In this document: positions 47,800 to 59,230 of the stretch, piece after piece
How the letters are laid out: each line of letters opens with the position of its first letter
How positions within the stretch are numbered: the stretch's first letter is position 1
Source of the DNA: Artocarpus heterophyllus
Lineage: Eukaryota; Streptophyta; Magnoliopsida; Rosales; Moraceae
DNA: 64,000 nucleotides
Assembly: GCA_025403435.1 (NCBI GenBank)
Contig: CM046330.1
Coordinates: forward strand, 27,604,822-27,668,821
Reading direction: 5' to 3'
Notes under the pieces: generated by a model
What the model was told of the DNA's origin: nothing
The model's database searches: none
Seen by the model: the letters and a program-made list of their open reading frames with translations, nothing else
Made by a program: the position numbers and the translations under genes

Positions 47800-48309
47800 T
47801 TACATTTTGGAACCAAGTCCCATATGAACAACATGATCCTTAAATGACTTTGGTGGCATTCCTTTTGTCAAAGGATCTGCTATCATTAATTTAGTGCTTA
47901 TATACTCTATGACCACATTGTTTTCCTTAATGCATTCTCTCATGGCTAAGTATTTAATGTCGATGTGTTTACTTCGACTGCCACTTTTATTATTCTTAGC
48001 CATAAAGACATTAGCTGAATTGTCACAATATATTCTTAATGGCCTAGACATAGAATCTACAATTCTAAGGCCTGGCATGAAACTGTTCAACCATACACTA
48101 TACGAAGTAACCTCAAAACATGAAACGAACTCTGCCTCTATAGTGGAGGTAGCAACTAATATTTGCTTTCCACTCTTCCAGGATACAGCTCCTCCAGCCA
48201 ACACAAAGATAAAACCAGATGTTGATTTCCTTGAATCAACATAACTAGCAAAGTCTGAATCAGAGTAGCCAATTACTTCTAGATTGTCGGTTCGTCTATA
48301 CATAAGCAT
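47800..48309 (-). pseudogene. Copia RNase H remnant
   Basis: A 169-codon open frame with the copia RNase H landmarks YSDSDFASYVDSRKSTSGF, SWKSGKQ, EAEF, RIYCDNSAN and SKHIDIKYL, ending in the LTKGMPPKSFKDHV motif near the end of copia pol. RNase H degrades the RNA strand during reverse transcription. This is the best preserved stretch of the element, but upstream frames are broken, so it is a fragment of a former polyprotein. The upstream part (LRYLQGTKDYM-like) continues to about 48400. Confidence 0.85.
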
Positions 48310-48589
48310 GTAATCTTTTGTACCTTAAAGGTACCTCATCAACTTTTTTGTAGCCCTCTAGTGGTCAGTGCTTGGATTACTCTGATATCTGCCCAACATT
48401 CCTACAGCAAATGCAATGTCAGATCTTGTATAGACCTAAGCATACATAAGGCTTCCAACAGCTGAAGCATAAGAAATATTGCTTATCTAATTTTTCTCTA
48501 AATCATTCCTTGGGCATTGGTTTAGATCGAACTTATCACCCTTTACAATTGGTGCTATACTAGGTGAACAATCTTTTATTCGAAATCTT

Positions 48590-49150
48590 CCAAAACTTTA
48601 TTGATATAGGTTTCATGTGACAGTCCCAGAATACACCGAGATCTATCTCTATGAATCTTAATGCCAATAACATAGAATGCCTCACCCATATCTTTCATTT
48701 GAAATTCTTGGAAAGAAATTGTTTCACCTCATATAGTAACCCTTTATTGTTGGTTGCAAGGAAGATATCATCCACATATAAGACAAGAAAATAGATTTTG
48801 CTCCTCCTAACCCTCTGGCATATACATTGATCCATGATATTTTCTTCAAAACCAAATGAAGTGATAACATCATGAAATTTTAAATACCACTGATGGGAGG
48901 CCTGTTTCAATCCATATATGGACTTCTTGAGTTTGCAAACCAATTGCTCACATCACTAGAGGAGAATCCTTTAAATTGTTTCATGTAAACCTCTTTCTCT
49001 AGATCACAATTGAGGAACGCCATTTTCACATCCATTTGATGTCACTCAAAATCAAAATGGGCAACTAATGCCATAATCGCATGAAGGAAATCCTTCTTGG
49101 ATACAAGAGAAAAAGTCTCTGTGTAATCTTTTTGAGTGAACCCTTTAGCA
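48590..49150 (-). pseudogene. Copia reverse transcriptase remnant
   Basis: Frames in order give FSLVSKKDFLHAIMALVAHF, then MDVKMAFLNCDLEKEVYMKQ after one stop. Next is a clean 82-codon piece with KLKKSIYGLKQASHQWY and LYVDDIFLATN (YVDD at 48767-48778), then MKDMGEAFYVIGIKIHRDRS. These are the diagnostic RT blocks of Ty1/copia. The polymerase aspartates are retained, but stops and frame changes make it inactive. Confidence 0.85.
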
Positions 49151-49424
49151 ACAAGTCTTTAACAATAAGTCATGCCTTACTAGATCTCCTTAATGTTGGT
49201 TCAACATTCTCTTGAGGAGCATGTTGTTCAACAGGCTGTTCAATAAGTTCTTTTATTTGTTACTCATTTGGATCTACTATTTCTTAATCAGTTGTTTGTG
49301 GAACTTGAACGACTGGTTCTTGTTCATTACGCATTTGAACTATAGGTGTATTGTGTACAACAATCACTCTATCATATGATGTGGAAGGTTGGGAATCTAC
49401 ATGATCTTCCTCAAAAACAGTGTT

Positions 49425-50629
49425 CTAGGATTGATCGCTCCCACTGATCAAGTCATTCTCAAGAAATTTTGCATTCCTTGACTCCACAAACCTAGTAGTA
49501 TGTGATGGACAATAAAATCTATACCCCTTGGACCATTCAACATAACCTACAAAGTATCCACTTATGGTCCTTAGGTCTAGCTTCTTTTCTTGTGAATTAT
49601 AAACTCTCACTTCATATGGGCATCCCTAAATGCATACATGTTGCAAACTTGGTTTCCAACCTTTCCATGACTTGAATGATGTCTTTGAGATAGCCTTGGT
49701 TGGAACTCGATTTAATATATATGCAACCATCTTGAGAGCCTCAGTCCACAAGGACTTAGGAAGCTTGGAGCTGCTAAGCATACTCTGTACCATATCCAAC
49801 AATGTTTGATTTCTTCTTTCTGTCACACCATTTTGGTCTGTGGCACCAGGCATAGTGTACTGGGCAACTATCCTATGTTCTTGAAGAAACTTAGCAAATG
49901 GACCAGGTGCTTGTTCATCTCCAATGTATCTACCATAGTATTCACTACCTCTATTAGACCTCACTATCTTTATTTGCTTACTGCATTGTTTCTCTACTTC
50001 TGCCTTAAACACTTTGAAGGCATTTAAAGCTTCATTCTTATTATGAAGCAAATAGAGATACATATATCATGAGTAATCGTCAATAAAAGTATTTCATTTT
50101 GACCATACATATCCATGTCCAGACAACAAATATTAGTATGTATGATCTCCAATATGTCTGAGCTCTTCTTGGCACCTTTCTTTGATATATTGGTCTACTT
50201 ACCCTTTATGCAGTCCACACAAGTATCAAAGTTAGTAAAATTAAGAGTATAAAGCACTCCATCATTTACTAATCTCTTTATTCTCTCAATAAAGATATGA
50301 CCTAATCTACGATGCCATAACATTAAGGATTCTTCATTCATAACACATCTCTTAATGTCAACATTATCATGAACATGCATGAAAGTATAAGAAGTTTCAT
50401 TTTGTAAATTAACTTTGAAAAGACCATTAGATATTGTACCATTTCCAGTAAGTTCAGATCTATAATATAAACTGAATATAGTATCTAAAAAATTAAAGGA
50501 AAAACCTAATAATAGAAGCCTTGAAAGAGAAATTAAATTCCTTGAAAAACTTGGAATATAAAACGTCTTTTCCAATTCTAAAACAAAACCCCTACTTAAA
50601 ACTAATTTGCACATTTTGATGACCTCCAC
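49425..50629 (-). pseudogene. Copia gag-pre-integrase and integrase remnant
   Basis: A gag-pre-integrase frame (50629-50195) has WHRRLGH and CVDCIKGK, the HHCC zinc-binding set. The core (50063-49626) has RSNRGSEYYG, NGVTERRNQTLLDMVQSM and PTKAI. A third frame (49610-49425) has GYFVGYVEWSKGYRFYCP. In the core the second catalytic aspartate (normally RSDRGGEY) is Asn (codon AAT, 49953-49955), while the catalytic Glu of GVTERRN is kept. It is non-functional: catalytic residue lost and frame broken between segments. Confidence 0.85.
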
Positions 50630-50699
50630 ATGTGAGCGTATCTTATTGTCTGAGTAGATAAACTACTCACTACCCACTAGCTTCCTTAGGTTTTGCAAC

Positions 50700-51624
50700 C
50701 CCTACAAAGAATTAGTGACATGGATTGTAGAACTAGAGTCAATTCACCATGTGTTATGGCCAACATCAACCATATTAGATTCAAAACAACAAGTGAGAAT
50801 TGAGTACCTTTCTTCTCAAGCCATTTTTGATATCCAGGACAATCCTTCTTTATGTGCCCTTTCTTTTTACAATAGAAGCACCTGGATTCCTTTTTGATAT
50901 CAGCCTATGCAAATAATGTGCCTTATCCCTTGTTCTTGGCTTGCCCCTTATTCTTTCCTTGAGTTGCCAAATGCACTCTCTTTCTTGCCTCCATAACAAG
51001 TCTTCCTTCTTCTTGAACACATTCTTCCTGTACACACATGGTCGTCAACTTGTTGATGGACCACTTATCCTTATGTGTGTTGTAGGATATTTTGAAAGGT
51101 CCATATTGTTGTGGAAGAGTGTTCAAGATGTAGTGCATAAAGAAAGTCTCAAACATCTCAACCTCAAGAGTTTTTAACTGAGCCGCTATATACCTCATTT
51201 GCATGATGTGCTCGCACACATGACAAATTCTGATGAGCTTTATGGATGAAAATTTCATTATTAAGGTGCTTGCCAAAACTTTGTCTAATGATGCAAATTG
51301 CCCCTCAATTGCCTTCATCAAAGCTTGCACATTGTCATACTATTCCAATAAACCACAAATTCTAGCTGAGATTTTTGTCTTTATAAACATGATGTAGAGA
51401 CGATTAGATCTCTCCCATTTCTCACATTTGTCAACATTATCTGGTTGGCTGGTTTCCATAATGGTAGGTGGTTCATCTTTTCGGATAGCATGATCAATGT
51501 CCATCCAGCCCAAAAGAAGGAGAATTCTCTTCTTCCACACCTTATAATTATCACCCTTAAGTTCAAGAATTTCACATTTAAAATCAGAGTAGTTCATAGT
51601 TTGTATTGCTACATAATTAAACAT
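50700..51624 (-). pseudogene. Copia gag remnant with zinc knuckle
   Basis: Two frames (51624-51340 and 51330-50923) form a UBN2/copia gag protein: LKGDNYKVWKKRILLLLGWM at the start, then LNTLPQQYGPFKISYNTHKD, then a Lys/Gly-rich tail. Just downstream, at 50839-50882 on the minus strand, a CCHC zinc knuckle reads CFYCKKKGHIKKDC (CX2CX4HX4C), which would bind element RNA. A stop at 51340 and a frame change break the gene. Confidence 0.8.
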
Positions 51625-52549
51625 ACATGCTTGTGTTACTAAATTGTGGCTATAATGCTATATGTCATGTTTTACCAATGTAAATACATACAATAAAAAA
51701 ATATGTACTAAATGACATTAAAAATTACCTGTGGGATAAATTTTTAAATTCAAACATATACATATATCTTCATGACGACACTATCCAATTATTTTCCTTT
51801 ATCTTAACTCTTGTGGGTAAATTATGAAAAATAATTTGATACATCATCCTAACTAATCATATTAAATATAACAAAAATGCCTGTGGGATAAAATTTATTA
51901 TATTACATATGATTAATCACAATTTAATGTCCTTTTACCACATGTTATTCAAATACTTAATATAATTTTGTATAATCAAAGATGCTGTGGTTATTCTACA
52001 ATTATTCAAAATTTATATATATCACAAAACATTTATTCAAAAAGTTTGCATAAATAAATTGCATTTACTTAAAGCAATATTAATAAATATGAACAAAGAA
52101 CCAATAATTTATGTACCAATATTCATTATGCATAAATTAAAATTATACATTCAAAAGCATAATCTAGCACATTATTATACAAAATTTAAATGTACTAAAT
52201 TATTTAACTTAATAATGCTTGCATAATTAAATCACAAATTATAGATGATGAACATTATATGCACATAAATATACAAAAACTATATCCACACCAAATCTGT
52301 ATAATATTCATAACAAATACCAAAAAAAATTAAGAATATTTAAAATTATGAATTTTTCATAATTTATTTCATAATATGAAAAATTTCATAAAAATATCAA
52401 AATTGTGGATATTGTGAAAAATTCATAAAAATATAAAATATGAAAATTTTATGAAACTTTGCTCAAAAACATCAATTTATGAAATCTGGAAAAATATCAA
52501 AATAATTTTTTTTAATTTTTGGGGTTTTTCCTTTAATTTTCTACCTCAA

Positions 52550-52830
52550 TGAAAAGACTTGTCGTTTTGGGATTGAGACCCCAAAACGACTTGTCACTTT
52601 GCAAATCAAAAATGCCCCTCAAAACGACTTGTTTTGCCAGTAACAAAATGACATGTCGTTTTCTTTTCTTAAAATGCATTATTTCTCTTGTTAAACGACA
52701 TGTCGTTTTTCAAGGATACCCCAAAGCGACATGTCATTTTTCTTCATGCTAAGCAATTCTCAACTTAGCAAAAATGATGTAGTTTTTTAAAGGGGCCAAG
52801 GTCAAAACGACGTGTCATTTTGGTCACTCG
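52550..52830. repeat. Array of about eight AACGACATGTCGTT-like palindromes
   Basis: Degenerate copies of AAAACGACATGTCGTTTT occur near 52555, 52583, 52620, 52645, 52694, 52725, 52770 and 52803. Several are almost perfect palindromes around ACATGT. They lie in the untranslated leader of the minus-strand copia element, between its primer site and gag. Confidence 0.75.
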
Positions 52831-53093
52831 GGGAGATTATCTTCAACCTCCAAACGGGTCATTTTGACTCGATTTTGACTCGTTTTTGACCCACTATGAA
52901 ACCCAATAGTTTCTTAGCCTTTCAGACATCGTTTTTGATATTTCTAATCACAAAAAACTTAGAAATCGAATATTTTAATTATTTCTAACTTTAGTTTTTC
53001 TAAGAAAGTCCAAATTAAAAAACTCAATAATCAAAAATTTTTCCAACAGGTGTGTTTTCATAGACTATATGTTCAAGGTAGATGTAATAGTTT

Positions 53094-53107
53094 GGCTTTG
53101 ATACCAA
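53094..53107 (-). promoter_or_regulatory. Primer binding site of the minus-strand copia element
   Basis: The minus strand reads TTGGTATCAAAGCC immediately after the 5' LTR, matching the TGGTATCAGAGC consensus complementary to initiator tRNA-Met. Confidence 0.85.
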
Positions 53108-53566
53108 TGTAAGACATTAATACAATCCTAATATGCTAAAAACATTATGCATATAAAGATCATGAACGGAAGCGTAAAAATCTGACATGCCTCCGGCCAT
53201 TGCATCAGTTGTGAAATCCAAGCTTTGGAATCGTCAGTTGCTCCACTAGTTTGGATGCTTGTATTACTCAAACACTCAACACAATGGCGTATAAACTAGA
53301 TAAGAGAGAGAGGTGATAGGGACCACAAAAAATGTTCAATGCATGAACAAGTAATTTTCTCTCTATCTGAAATCCTCCCATCAAGGATTTTTATACAGCT
53401 TCCAAAATCAGTTACTAAGGAAAGGTTTATTACGGTTTAATGGGAAAAATACATTTGAGACCATAATGTTGCAATGGTTACAAATTCTTATAATCAATTT
53501 AGAATTGAAACTGAAACCATTTACAAACGGTTAAAAGAAGAAACAAAACGTTTGCAAAAAATTCCA
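53108..53566 (-). mobile_element. 5' LTR of the minus-strand copia element
   Basis: Matches 47047-47494 along its length. On the minus strand it runs from TGGAATTTTTTGC to GTCTTACA next to the primer site. A TATA-like TATAAATA lies just outside the repeat (53581-53588, minus strand), so the true U3 may extend further right. Confidence 0.7.
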
Positions 53567-54706
53567 TATGCTTAAGGGTCTATTTATAGTGCAGGTCCTC
53601 TTCAATTTAGCTACTTAAAAATGGCTTCAAATCCACTGCAATTAGCCAAAATGTGCATCTTCTTTGAAATCCTCAGATAGCCATTAGTTCCTGCAGTTGA
53701 CTCTATCGGTCTTCACGAATGCCAGCTATCCAATGCAATCTTGTTGTAACATATGAGTTAAGTATGGCAAGTATGCACACAATCTGCAGCCAAAGAAGGA
53801 GACTAGGATTTCTTTGCTTTGCATCAATTCAATCTGAGTGAGCAGCAATTTTCCGAAAATAACTCATATAAAGATTAATCAAATCTAAATTCGAGTAAGT
53901 CAACTTTGTGGAAGTTTTCTTAAAAAGATTTGAATTTTAGAGAAGAGAGGAAACCTAGAAACAAATAAAACCTGTTGCCAGCGTGTCAGGACAGAAGTTT
54001 CCAAAATAAGTCGCACAAATTTTTCAGATTGTACTTATCTTAGTTGGCTTGGTTTACAAATCTGATCAGGAAAGAAATACTTTCCATAGAAATACTTTCC
54101 ATATATGTCTCAACGTGTTTACATGGACTAGTCGACTAGCATGACAAAATAGAAAACCTGGACTTACCATGAACAAACCAATCTGTCCAAATAGGATTGA
54201 ATTAATTTGTACATTTAAGGAAAGTTGCCAAAAATCTCCAAATGGGCAACTCAATCATATCAGAAAATTTTCACAATAAATTCATATATTCCAACTAGAA
54301 ACTGACTTTTCAAAAATTAATTAAGCACAAAATAATTTTCAAATAATTTGAAAAATCGTAATAAAGCTCAAAATTCACTCTCACAAAAATGACAAAAATA
54401 ACTCCAATTTAAAAACTTAATTGATAATAAGATGCCAACAAAACTCAGAGGAATAAAATTCCTAGCAATTTTAGAAATTTCTCATCAACTCTAGTCCTTG
54501 TAACAACAAGCTTCTAATTTTCAAAACATAACTTCTCTTTGCTCCAATCTTTGAAATAGTAACGCAAAAACTCCTTATATCACCATTTTTAGTCGAAATA
54601 ACACATATCATACAAACAATGAGAATTTGTTGAACAATTTAATGTACAATTGCTCAGGTAGCTAATTCTCATAAAATTACTTAAAAGTAAAAAGAGAGGT
54701 TATTTG

Positions 54707-55083
54707 GGGTTAATTGTATTGTGCACCCTGAACCTTGAGAGCTTGACAACTTGGACATGAACTTTTGATTTTGACGAATAACATCTTAATTTTAGAATTT
54801 GTTGCAATTGTGATCTAATAGATAACGAACATCAATCAATAGAGGAAAGTTATTTAAGATTTTTCCATAACCAATAGAACCTAAACTTTTCATTGGTTGA
54901 CAAGTTGGATCTTAAATTTTTTAAGTTTGGAATTGCGGACTTTAATTGTAACCATTAATTGACATCAGTTATTGATTGGATTGTATTGTCAAGAATTGTA
55001 AAGGTTTCTAACTGCTAAAATTGAAAGTTTAGAATGCAACATGTTAAAGACGATAAGTTTAGGGTGCATATTGCAATTTACCC
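54707..55083. mobile_element. MITE-like element, 377 bp
   Basis: The left end GGGTTAATTGTATTGTGCACC and the right end, reverse-complemented, GGGTAAATTGCAATATGCACC form imperfect terminal inverted repeats of about 30 bases. The interior is AT-rich and non-coding. No clear target duplication was identified. Confidence 0.65.
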
Positions 55084-55756
55084 GATAATTAATTTTAAAT
55101 TTAACTTAGAGTTTTTCAATTTAATTTCCTGAATAATTAAAAATTTTAAATTGAATAAACTTTTGACTTCGTGTTAGGTTTAGATATAATAGAATATCAA
55201 ATTAACATTTGTTGTATACCACATGTATATCGATTTCGATTAAAATCCAAGTGGCTCTATTTGGTCTAATCGGTCTTGTAGCGCGCTTGATGCCTTGATC
55301 TATCAAGGGCACAGAACTTCGAAAATCGAAATTGGTTCGAAGTCTACTCTGGAACATTTAGGCATTGATGGAATTCTAACTGATTTCGAACTTACTAATA
55401 GATAGATAAAAAATAATACGGAAATTTATCTCATAGGTAGTGGAAAAGAAGTACAAAACGAAATAGGGCTCTAATAACTTTTGGCTATAAATACATTATA
55501 ATCGCTCACACTCTGTTCTTTTTTATTTTGGCTAAATCATACCGTTTATATTAAAAAAAAAGACAATTTCTCCTTAAAATTATAAAAGGAGAAATTACTA
55601 TACCTAGCAGAAATCATGACTAAAGTGAAGAGAAGTAATTATCAAATTGATTTGTAAGTCTACGTACGAAAAAAAGGTCAGCTATTATTTTTCTTTGTAT
55701 TTTTAAGCAGCTCCTTGTTTATTATTTACTATGAGGTTGTGTGACCATTTATCACG

Positions 55757-55791
<35 letters not shown>
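55757..55791. repeat. (ATT)n microsatellite
   Basis: About eleven ATT units, followed by degenerate units. Confidence 0.95.
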
Positions 55792-55987
55792 GTTATTGGT
55801 CTTGTTATTATTGTTTTGGTTTATTTATTTCTGGAAATTTTAGAATACGTATAGATTTATGTTAGATCGTATTCTACGTAATACTTTCCATACTACTCCT
55901 CTTTTTTTTTCTGGTGCAAATTAAATTTCCTTAATGACTCGAACATTAATTTGTCAAATTTTATTTTGGATAATGTAACATATAATA

Positions 55988-56623
55988 TGTTGAGGGTAAG
56001 CTCGGCGCCACCACCGAGGACATTAACTTTGGTGGTTGGCTATTAAGTACGACAAACTCCTAGGAAGCTTGCTATCGGCCCCCGACGCTTTATACTTCTT
56101 CCTGAGGTGCCTCTCAGGCATCCAAGGCTACGCCCCAAGAAGGCTGCCACCTCAGGATGTACGGTAGCTCAGGTCGGGTCAACAGTTCTTATAATTAGGC
56201 TACTACTCGCCATTATAGTCCAACACAAGGCAGATACATTGCCGTCTGATAGAGTCTAATCCATTGGGTGATGGGCGCGACACTTGTTACCTACTGCCTG
56301 ACACACCTTGATGTGGCACCCGGATGATGGGCAAAACCCATCTTCCACCCGATCCAAGTGGTGGCCTATAAATAGGATGCATTTATGACATTCTAGAGAG
56401 AGATTACTTCTTCACACCTAACTAGCTGCCAACCTCTGCCGAGCAATACCTACCTTGAGCATCGGAGAGCCATTGTCTATTGACTAACCCCACTATTTTC
56501 TCCGAAGCATCCCTCCTCTTGCAGGTGCACACTCCCAGCCAGAGGCAAGCCCAAGAAGAGGTCAGACCGTGCGCAGTCGCACGTGGGTGTTGATCCGACG
56601 CCGGACAGCAGTAAGCATCAACA
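55988..56623 (+). mobile_element. 5' LTR of the Tat-like element
   Basis: 636 bp, from TGTTGAGGGTAAGCTC to GTAAGCATCAACA. A TATAAATA box is at 56367-56374, giving a predicted transcript start near 56400. The first 279 bases match the right LTR at 63722. Confidence 0.9.
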
Positions 56624-56624
56624 T

Positions 56625-56643
56625 TTTGGCGCTAGAAGGAGGG
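56625..56643 (+). promoter_or_regulatory. Primer binding site of the Tat-like element
   Basis: TTTGGCGCTAGAAGGAGGG begins one base after the LTR. TGGCGC-type primer sites are usual in Tat and related Ty3/gypsy elements. Confidence 0.75.
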
Positions 56644-56692
56644 CACCTACGCCTTCATCCCAACTTTAGCTACTTTACCTCTGACTCTTGAG

Positions 56693-58503
56693 ATGACGAC
56701 TCGAGGTAACGCCAGAGATGACACAGCCCGACAGGAGGGGTCGAGCGATGCGAGAAATAGGCAACTAGCCCCAGGCTGGCCTAGGGGGCAGGGAAGCACG
56801 GCGAGGGCTGAGCCGATGGAGGCCCCAGCGGCCCGAGACCCGATCCGGGAACTTACAGATGCGGTCCGGATCCTGACCCAGCAGCTCGCGCAGCAAGCTC
56901 AACGGCAAGCTGCACCAACTCTGCCGCCCCCTGCCCAGGTTGACCAGGCCGGAGGTCGGGCTGAGCGAAGCGCAGCCGACCTGAAAGAACACCAATCCGA
57001 ACAGTCAGCAGGATCCACTAGAGGAATCCCAGCCGACAATAGGATAGTTCATAAACGCCATCATGGGTGCCAAGCTGCCCGTGCCCCTTCACCACAAGGT
57101 TCCCGAGCCTCGGTATTTGACCAGCTCGGATCTCAGGGGATAAACATAAATCGCCAAGCTAGAGCTGGAGGCCGAGTTGAGGGCGGAGTACCCTATAGGG
57201 TCGAACTGCCTGAAGACACCAATAGCCGACAGGTTCGGGCACTGTAGCGACAAATCGATGAGATCTGGAATTGTAGGTTTGGTCTAAATGAGACAGGAGC
57301 TCAAGACCCACCTTTTCTGGATAACATAATGCGGGCGCCCATGCCGCCAAAGTTCAAGGTCCCACAGATTAAGTCTTATGATGGGACCATAGATGCTGAT
57401 GAGCATGTCGAACTCTTCCGGGGACCCATGCTACTACAGAACGCCAGTGACGCAGCGATGTGCAAGGTCTTCTCACTCACTCTTACCAGCCCTGCTTAGC
57501 AGTGGTTCCAGCGACTTGAGCCTGGATCGATTTCCTCTTTTTGGCATTTGGCCGACGCCTTCTCTTTGGCATTTTCCACCACCAAAATGCGGAGAAAAGA
57601 GATAACATGCCTGTATGCTGTTAAGCAGGGAGACGGTAGCGTCAGGGATTACATTAACAGGTTCACTCGAGCAGTTCTTGAGGTCAAGCACGTCGAAGAC
57701 GAGACCCTAAAGCACATTTTTGTAGGGGGTCTTTGAGACGAGAAGTTGACCTGGTCCTTGGCCTTTGAGCAGCCGGGCACGTTTTCCCAAATGCTTAGGT
57801 ATGCCCAGAGACATGCGGACGCTGCCGAATACATGAAAAGCCGTCGGGAAGAGGCTGGCCCGAGCGAAACAAAAAAGGATAAGAAGCAAAAAAAGGCACC
57901 AGAACAGAGCAGCACCGAGCATGCCAAGAAGCAGAAGAAAGAGAAATCTGAGAAGCCAAAGGGACCAACCAGTAAGTTTCAGAGCTACACACCATTGGTG
58001 GCGACCATCGATGAGGTGCTTGCCCAGGTTGGTAACAAAAATTTGCTAACACCACCTCCCAAGCTCCGAGGGAGCAGGGTGAAGCGGAATCAGTCAAAGT
58101 TTTGTGAGTTTCGTAAGGATGAGGGGCATAATACTCGGGAATGCATCCAGTTGAAGGACCAAATAGAAAGACTGGTCCGAGAAGGTCTTTTACAGGAATT
58201 CATGGAGCGTGTTATAACCCCGAGGGCCACTTCTGGAAGGAACAATTCGTTGGGCCGAGACGTACAGAACAGACCCAGGATCGATAGTGGGAACGCATCA
58301 GATCCCCCGAATATTGTTCACATGATATTCGATGGGCCAGTTATCGGGGACATGTCAAGTGGTCGGCGATCTTACGTCAGAGAAGCTCGACGGGTCGAGC
58401 AGGGTGAATTAATAAACATGTCCGAGTACATCAACAAGATATGCCGTCAAGAAGACACCCCGATCACCTTCACCGAGGAGGAAGTAGATAGATTGATGCA
58501 CCC
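56693..58503 (+). pseudogene. Gag of the Tat-like element (broken)
   Basis: One continuous frame from ATG at 56693, interrupted by TAG (57245), TAG (57497) and TGA (57734). The N-terminus is Gln/Ala/Arg-rich with RELTDAVRILTQQLAQQAQR. The retrotransposon gag (capsid) core at 57390-57840 has AVKQGDGSVRDYINRFT and LKHIFVGGL. A Lys-rich linker follows. The nucleocapsid finger reads CEFRKDEGHNTREC, where Tat elements usually have His in place of the Arg, so metal binding is doubtful. A one-base loss near 58503 shifts into the protease frame. Gag would package the element RNA; this copy cannot give full-length protein. Confidence 0.85.
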
Positions 58504-59225
58504 CACAATGACGCCCTGGTATACGAACTACTCATCGCCAACTATGTAGTGCGGCGCGTGTTAATCGACAACGGCAGTTCGGCAAACATCCTTTTCAAAT
58601 AGGCTTTCGACAGACTAGAGATAAGAAATGCCCCCTTGGTCCCAGTCAGGACCCCACTTTACGGCTTCGCTAGGGAGTGTGTCCGAGCAACCGAAAAAGT
58701 CAGTTTACCGGTAAATTTCAGAGAAGGAGCCGCTAGGGTCACTCAGGTAGTCGACTTTTTAGTTGTCAACAAACCCTCCTAGTACAATATAATCATCGGC
58801 CAGCCGACGCTGAACAGCTTGAAGGCCATTGTTTCAACATATCATTTGGCCATGAAATTCCCAACCGACGGTGGCGTTGGAGTAATACGCTCATCCCAGA
58901 CGGACTCCCAGACTTGTTACGCAAATGTTGTCTGAGCAACCTCAGCTCTACAACATGGCATCCTGACCGTCTATTAGGTCGATGAGACCGATCTCCCAAC
59001 CGACCCAGCTCCAAAGATGTTGGCAGACCTGGACCCCAGGTTACCCGAGGAGGAGGTAAGGGCCACTCCGGTCGAAGACTTAGTGCCATTCTCCCTAGAC
59101 CCTAAAAGGCCTGAATGCACAGTCCAACTCGGATCATAGCTGCGACCTGAGATCCAGGCCGACCTGGAATGCCTTCTTTTCGAATATCGAGACATTTTTG
59201 CATGGTCCTATGAGGACATGCCCGG
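58504..59225 (+). pseudogene. Aspartic protease region of the Tat-like element
   Basis: Frame +1 relative to gag. [19 protein letters not shown] leads to the active-site motif [12 protein letters not shown] (58555-58599), the plant gypsy protease signature with a catalytic Asp, then YNIIIGQPTLN. TAG stops occur at 58600, 58780, 58975 and 59137 and a TGA at 58933. The region ends in the DIFAWSYEDMPGM linker that precedes RT in Tat elements, after which the frame changes again near 59230. Confidence 0.85.
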
Positions 59226-59230
59226 CATGA

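Larger units (their letters stand above)
47047..53566 (-). mobile_element. Decayed minus-strand copia element with two LTRs
   Basis: LTR-like direct repeats at 47047-47494 and 53108-53566 are roughly 90% identical by eye. On the minus strand the order is 5' LTR, primer site (53094-53107), leader with a palindrome array, gag (51624-50700), integrase (50629-49425), RT (49150-48590), RNase H (48400-47800), polypurine tract (AGTGGGAGAA, 47495-47504) and 3' LTR. That is the Ty1/copia order. Every coding segment is broken, so it is inactive. The flanks CAAAA (left) and TATGC (right) do not form a target duplication. Confidence 0.85.
53567..55987. other. Intergenic stretch between copia and gypsy elements
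   Basis: AT-rich DNA with no supported gene. It holds a MITE-like element at 54707-55083 and an (ATT)n microsatellite at 55757-55791. The part next to 53566 could be lost U3 sequence of the copia LTR. Confidence 0.5.

Noticed and set aside
52550..52830. CRISPR-like or satellite array
   Set aside because: Units are degenerate palindromes with irregular spacing inside a retrotransposon leader in a plant genome; no spacer structure.
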